Shown here: piece after piece, positions 60,609-64,000 of the stretch
How positions within the stretch are numbered: position 1 is the first letter of the stretch
Layout: every line of letters starts with the position of its first letter
NCBI RefSeq assembly: GCF_001544555.2
Contig: NZ_FCOK02000031.1
Coordinates: forward strand, 1 to 64,000
DNA: 64,000 nt
Reading direction: 5' to 3'
Source: Caballeronia udeis
Lineage (GTDB): Bacteria; Pseudomonadota; Gammaproteobacteria; Burkholderiales; Burkholderiaceae
Notes under the pieces: model-generated
What the model was told of the DNA's origin: nothing
The model's database searches: none
Seen by the model: only the letters and a program-made list of their open reading frames with translations
Position numbers and translations under genes: made by a program

Positions 60609-62045
60609 CTAACAACCTGCGGCGTTGGGTAATTCGGGTGCTGTCTGCGCGCGTGCTTCAAAACATTTCCTGTTCGCTTCCTTCAGCGCCGTGCGCAATC
60701 CTTCCTCGATCACGGGGTGATAGAACGGCAGCTTCAGCATGTCTTCCACGGAAAGGTCCAGTTGCAGCGCCCAAGCCATCAGGTGGCCGAGATGTTCAAG
60801 GGCCGGCCCGCATCCCTGGGCGCCCAGAAACTTGCCGGTCCTGGCGTGGGCATAGACATGCAGCAAACCCCGGTTTTGCCGTAGCACGCGACTGCGCCCT
60901 TGCGTTTCGAACGACACGCTTCCGGTCACTGTCATCTGCTTGTCGAGGTCGTCGTAGGCCGCGCCTACGCTCGTGACTTGCGGCTCGCAGAACACGATGG
61001 AAAACGGCACCTTGCGTTTGACGGACTGGACCTCGGGAAAACGCGCGGCGTTGTCGCCGGCAAGCTTGCCTTCGTCGGCGGCATCGGAAAGAAAGGGACG
61101 CGTGCCGTCGCAATCGCCCGCGATGAAGATGCTGCTGTCGCCACACTGCATGGAAGATTCGTCGAAGAGGGGAACGCCGTTGTCGTTGAGCGCTATGCCG
61201 GTCTTTTCAAGCTGCAGCGACGCCAGTGCCGGTTTCCTGCCGGCCGCAATGAGCACCCGGTCGAAGCGCTCGGTGCGCTCGGTTCCATCCAGCGACCTGA
61301 AGCGGATCGTGGGTTCGCCGTCCTGCATTGATTTTTCGAGGATGGCCGCGTCGGGGTCGAGGTAAAACTCCTGCTGCAGCGCTTCAATCAATGCGTCACG
61401 CACAGGGGTGTCCGACAACGCGCCAACGTGGTTCTTCCGGCCGAACATGAATACATCGACCCCGAGTCGCGCGAATGCCTGGCCGAGTTCGAGAGCGATC
61501 GGGCCGGCGCCGAAAACGGCGCAGCGCCTGGGCAGGGTCTTCAGGTCGAAGACATCGTCGCTTGTCATGAGACGGTCTTCGAATATCTTGAAGTCATCTG
61601 GAATGATGGATGCCGAACCCGACGCGATCACTACGCTTGTGGCTTCCACGCGTGCGAAGTCATCGATGAGAAGAACGTTACGCGATTCGAAGCGCGCAAA
61701 GCCGCGGATGATCGTGTCCTGCGGAAACGAATCCGTCTCCTTCAGCACGCCTTTGACGAAATGATCGCGCTCGCTGCGGACATAAGCGAGCATATGCTCA
61801 CTGTTGGCCTCGAGCGCATGCGTGCCTTCAATGCCCCGCGGCGCCTGCGCCTTTGCGTCGTGCAGGCCATTGGCCGCCGCAAGCAGCAGCTTGGACGGCA
61901 TGCAGCCCACGCGTGCGCAGGTCGTGCCGAACTCGGCGCCTTCTATCAGCACGACCTGCTTGCCCGCGTGCCGTGCCGCACGATACGCGGCCATGCCGGC
62001 CGTCCCTGCGCCAATGACGGCGACGTCCACCTTGATCTGCTTCAT
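60609..62045 (-). CDS. Dihydrolipoamide-dehydrogenase-like pyridine nucleotide-disulfide oxidoreductase
   Basis: This 478-residue FAD enzyme has the N-terminal FAD motif VAVIGAGTAGMAAYRAARHA, the redox disulfide CARVGC in FGTTCARVGCMPSKL, the NAD loop VFGAGPIALELGQAFARLG and the FAD-site IFIAGDCDG. The C-terminal base region reads FYHPVIEEGLR, differing from the usual HAHPTLSE of E3 enzymes. So it may not be the E3 of pyruvate dehydrogenase, but a related disulfide or quinone reductase. ATG 62045 is the start; the longer frame to 62132 is leader. It is separated from the SDR gene by 133 bases on the same strand. Confidence 0.87.
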   Translation of the reverse strand: MKQIKVDVAVIGAGTAGMAAYRAARHAGKQVVLIEGAEFGTTCARVGCMPSKLLLAAANGLHDAKAQAPRGIEGTHALEANSEHMLAYVRSERDHFVKGVLKETDSFPQDTIIRGFARFESRNVLLIDDFARVEATSVVIASGSASIIPDDFKIFEDRLMTSDDVFDLKTLPRRCAVFGAGPIALELGQAFARLGVDVFMFGRKNHVGALSDTPVRDALIEALQQEFYLDPDAAILEKSMQDGEPTIRFRSLDGTERTERFDRVLIAAGRKPALASLQLEKTGIALNDNGVPLFDESSMQCGDSSIFIAGDCDGTRPFLSDAADEGKLAGDNAARFPEVQSVKRKVPFSIVFCEPQVTSVGAAYDDLDKQMTVTGSVSFETQGRSRVLRQNRGLLHVYAHARTGKFLGAQGCGPALEHLGHLMAWALQLDLSVEDMLKLPFYHPVIEEGLRTALKEANRKCFEARAQTAPELPNAAGC

Positions 62046-62178
62046 CGATACCCTTGGGTCAGATGTGATCGAACCTGTTTCCGCGACCACCGCGGATGCG
62101 CTCCGTCCAGGCTCCGGTCGGGCTCCGATCAAGCTGGAACGCGGTGCTGATCAGCGCTGCCGGGCCCGTTCGCCGTGG

Positions 62179-62979
62179 CTAGCCATTGTCCGCAAAGCCC
62201 GGATACAGGGTCATGCCGCCGTCGACGAACAAGGTTGTGCCAACCACATAGTCGCTGTCGTCGGAGGCCAGCCAGACCGCCGCCCGGCCAATATCCTCGC
62301 TCTCGCCAATCCGGCCGTAGGGCACGAGTTCAAGCAGCGCCTTCAATCCCTCGGGGTTGTCCCACGCGGCCTTGTTGATCGGCGTGCGAATCGCGCCCGG
62401 CGCGATTGAATTGACTCGAATCCTGTGGGGTGCGACTTCCTGGGCGAGCGATTTCATCATCATCTGGATACCGCCTTTCGATGACGCATAGTTGACATGC
62501 CCCGCCCACGGAATGACTTCATGCACCGAACTCATGCAGATGATCTTGCCGAGCGCCCTGGACACAGGACGCGGGCCGCGCCGGAGAAATTCACGGACGG
62601 CGCGCTGCGCGGTGAGGAACTGGCCCGTCAGGTTCACGTTCATCACGGCGTTCCAGTCGGCGAGCGTCATGTCGACGAACTTCGCGTCCTTTTGCAAGCC
62701 GGAATTCGCGACAACGATATCCACCGTGCCGAAACGCTTGATCAGCGTGTCGAACAGGGCGTCGATCTCGGTTTCGTCGGAGACGTCGGCCTGGATCGCG
62801 ATAGCGTGGCCGCCGGCTTTTTCTATCGATGCGGCGAGCGCTTCAGCGGCCTCGCCGTGGGAGTGGTAGTTGATCGCGACACTGGCGCCGGCATTGGCGA
62901 GCGCTTGCGCCACGCCGTAGCCAATGCCCGAACTGCCGCCGGTGACGAGCGCGACCTGGCCTTCGAGTGCTGGATTCAT
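62179..62979 (-). CDS. Short-chain dehydrogenase, glucose-1-dehydrogenase-like
   Basis: This 266-residue classical SDR has cofactor loop TGGSSGIG (14-21), catalytic Tyr and Lys in YASSKGG with Ser upstream (CMSSVHE), and the C-terminal GTTLFVDGGMTLYPGFADNG typical of Bacillus-type glucose dehydrogenases. It would oxidise glucose or a related sugar to the lactone with NAD(P)+. NNAG is replaced by ANSG. ATG 62979 is the start; the frame to 63213 overlaps pdxY. The actual substrate is not certain. Confidence 0.83.
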   Translation of the reverse strand: MNPALEGQVALVTGGSSGIGYGVAQALANAGASVAINYHSHGEAAEALAASIEKAGGHAIAIQADVSDETEIDALFDTLIKRFGTVDIVVANSGLQKDAKFVDMTLADWNAVMNVNLTGQFLTAQRAVREFLRRGPRPVSRALGKIICMSSVHEVIPWAGHVNYASSKGGIQMMMKSLAQEVAPHRIRVNSIAPGAIRTPINKAAWDNPEGLKALLELVPYGRIGESEDIGRAAVWLASDDSDYVVGTTLFVDGGMTLYPGFADNG

Positions 62980-63130
62980 AACGTTCCCTGGTTGGATGCG
63001 AAGCGCGCCGTACGCGCGGCTTGTCAAAGCGAGCGCAGCGCCTGCCGGGCAGACCTGGGCCGGAACCGTGGGGAACCTGAGCAAGTGCCGGTCCCGTCCG
63101 GGAATGATGCAGCAGTCCCGGACGGCCGTC

Positions 63131-63994
63131 CTACTCGGAATCCACGCCAAGCGCGGGGAAACGTTCCGTCGGGTAGGCGATCTCGTCCTGCGAGGCGACG
63201 ATCTCAAGCTCATACCGCCCGGCCTGGAACGTGGTCCGGACCACTGCGTTCACTGCGGCCAGCGTGTGCTCCAGCGCGTCACGCACCGAGTCGCCCAGCA
63301 GCGTGCGCGCGAGAAATATGGCGCTCGTCAGGTCGCCTACGCCCACTGGTTGCCGCGCGAACGGGTAGAGCGGCCGCTGTGCGAACCACGCTTCGGTCTC
63401 GGTCACGGCGAGCATGTTGAAGGTATCGGCACGGCTGTTTCTGTCGATCAGGTGCTTGACGAGCACCACTTTCGGACCGCGGGCGATCACCTCGCGGCAG
63501 GCGGCGACTGCTTCGTCCACCGTCTCGATGGTGCGCCCCGTGAGTTTCTGCAATTCGACGTGATTCGGCGTCATGGCGTCGGAGACTTCCGGCATGGTAT
63601 TCACCAGAAATTCCTGGATGCCGGGTTCGACGATGCAACCGCTCGCGGCGCCCATGACGGGGTCGCAGAAATAGCGCGCTTTCGGGTTGACGGCTTTCAC
63701 CATCCTGACAATTTCCACGACCGCTGCGCCTTGCTCGGGCGAGCCGAGGTAACCCGACAGGATCGCGTTGCAGCGCGACAGCACGCCGATAGCGCCGATC
63801 CCCTCGATCACGCGCGTCAGTTCGTCGGCGTCGACAGCACCGCCGGTCCAGCGGCCATATTGCGTGTGATTCGAGAACTGCACAGTGTTGAGCGGCCAGA
63901 CGTTGACGCCCATGCGGCGCATGGGGAAGACCGCCGCGCTGTTGCCTGCGTGGCCGAAGACCACGTGCGACTGGATACTGAGGACATTTTGCAT
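63131..63994 (-). CDS. pdxY: Pyridoxal kinase
   Basis: This 287-residue PfkB-fold kinase begins NVLSIQSHVVFGHAGNSAAV, then FPMRRMGVNVWPLNTVQFSN, and has the metal/ATP-site YFCDPVMG and the C-terminal GVGDLTSAIFLA, all characteristic of PdxY. It phosphorylates pyridoxal to pyridoxal 5'-phosphate in vitamin B6 salvage. It starts at ATG 63994, six bases from the window edge, so its upstream region is not visible. Confidence 0.95.
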   Translation of the reverse strand: MQNVLSIQSHVVFGHAGNSAAVFPMRRMGVNVWPLNTVQFSNHTQYGRWTGGAVDADELTRVIEGIGAIGVLSRCNAILSGYLGSPEQGAAVVEIVRMVKAVNPKARYFCDPVMGAASGCIVEPGIQEFLVNTMPEVSDAMTPNHVELQKLTGRTIETVDEAVAACREVIARGPKVVLVKHLIDRNSRADTFNMLAVTETEAWFAQRPLYPFARQPVGVGDLTSAIFLARTLLGDSVRDALEHTLAAVNAVVRTTFQAGRYELEIVASQDEIAYPTERFPALGVDSE

Positions 63995-64000
63995 GATGGT

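Overview
The window looks like a chromosomal or chromid segment of a Burkholderia sensu lato bacterium (Paraburkholderia or Caballeronia type; Betaproteobacteria). The reasons are the high GC content, the many LysR regulators and ABC importers, an H-NS-like protein ending in GDTWDGxGxMPxWL, an extra infA, and a gene repertoire typical of soil and rhizosphere Burkholderiales. The genus is inferred from gene content, not from a marker gene. No rRNA, tRNA or CRISPR array was seen.

Layout. 1-3.9 kb: the tail of an IS630-type transposase, an amidase gene broken by a one-base loss, a MscS-type channel with a C-terminal cyclic-nucleotide-binding fold, and a 48-residue remnant of a winged-helix regulator. 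3.9-14.4 kb: a LysR gene, a dyad operator, and a hydroquinone-degradation operon (two-subunit hydroquinone 1,2-dioxygenase, 4-hydroxymuconic semialdehyde dehydrogenase, maleylacetate reductase) that runs into a complete branched-chain-type ABC importer and a Rieske ferredoxin. 14.4-26.5 kb: probable organosulfur or xenobiotic scavenging genes: an NtaA/DszA-type flavin monooxygenase, an MFS carrier behind a sigma-54-like promoter, a ribose-type ABC ATPase and permease, a secreted phosphoesterase, an SfnB-like oxidoreductase, and two sugar-type binding proteins.

27.4-38.9 kb: a complete-looking L-rhamnose locus for the non-phosphorylative pathway. It has rhamnose dehydrogenase, a lactonase, rhamnonate dehydratase, a second SDR (candidate 2-keto-3-deoxyrhamnonate dehydrogenase), an MFS carrier, a mutarotase and the RhaSTPQ importer. 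Two transcription units flank a GbpR-like LysR gene, and both start behind the same conserved operator (ATC-N9-GAT core with matching flanks). The final hydrolase is not in the window.

39-47.9 kb: mostly minus-strand genes: H-NS-like protein, small conserved unknowns, a luciferase-like monooxygenase, a leaderless PhnD-like protein, a fatty-acid desaturase, a lipoprotein, an FtsI paralogue and arylamine N-acetyltransferase. 48.1-51.5 kb: zwf, a ROK/polyphosphate-glucokinase-like kinase with a histone-like lysine tail, and a Cof-type phosphatase, which together form a glucose-entry operon. 51.6-56 kb: infA, CorA, and a bactofilin / coiled-coil membrane protein / M23 peptidase group likely to shape the cell wall. 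56-60 kb: LysR plus mmsA-mmsB (valine degradation). 60.1-64 kb: a small membrane protein, a dihydrolipoamide-dehydrogenase-like enzyme, a glucose-dehydrogenase-like SDR and pdxY.

Most genes belong to known families. The points most worth following are the rhamnose operator pair, the sigma-54 flavin-monooxygenase/ABC cluster, the hydroquinone operon with its own importer and ferredoxin, and the lysine-tailed glucokinase.
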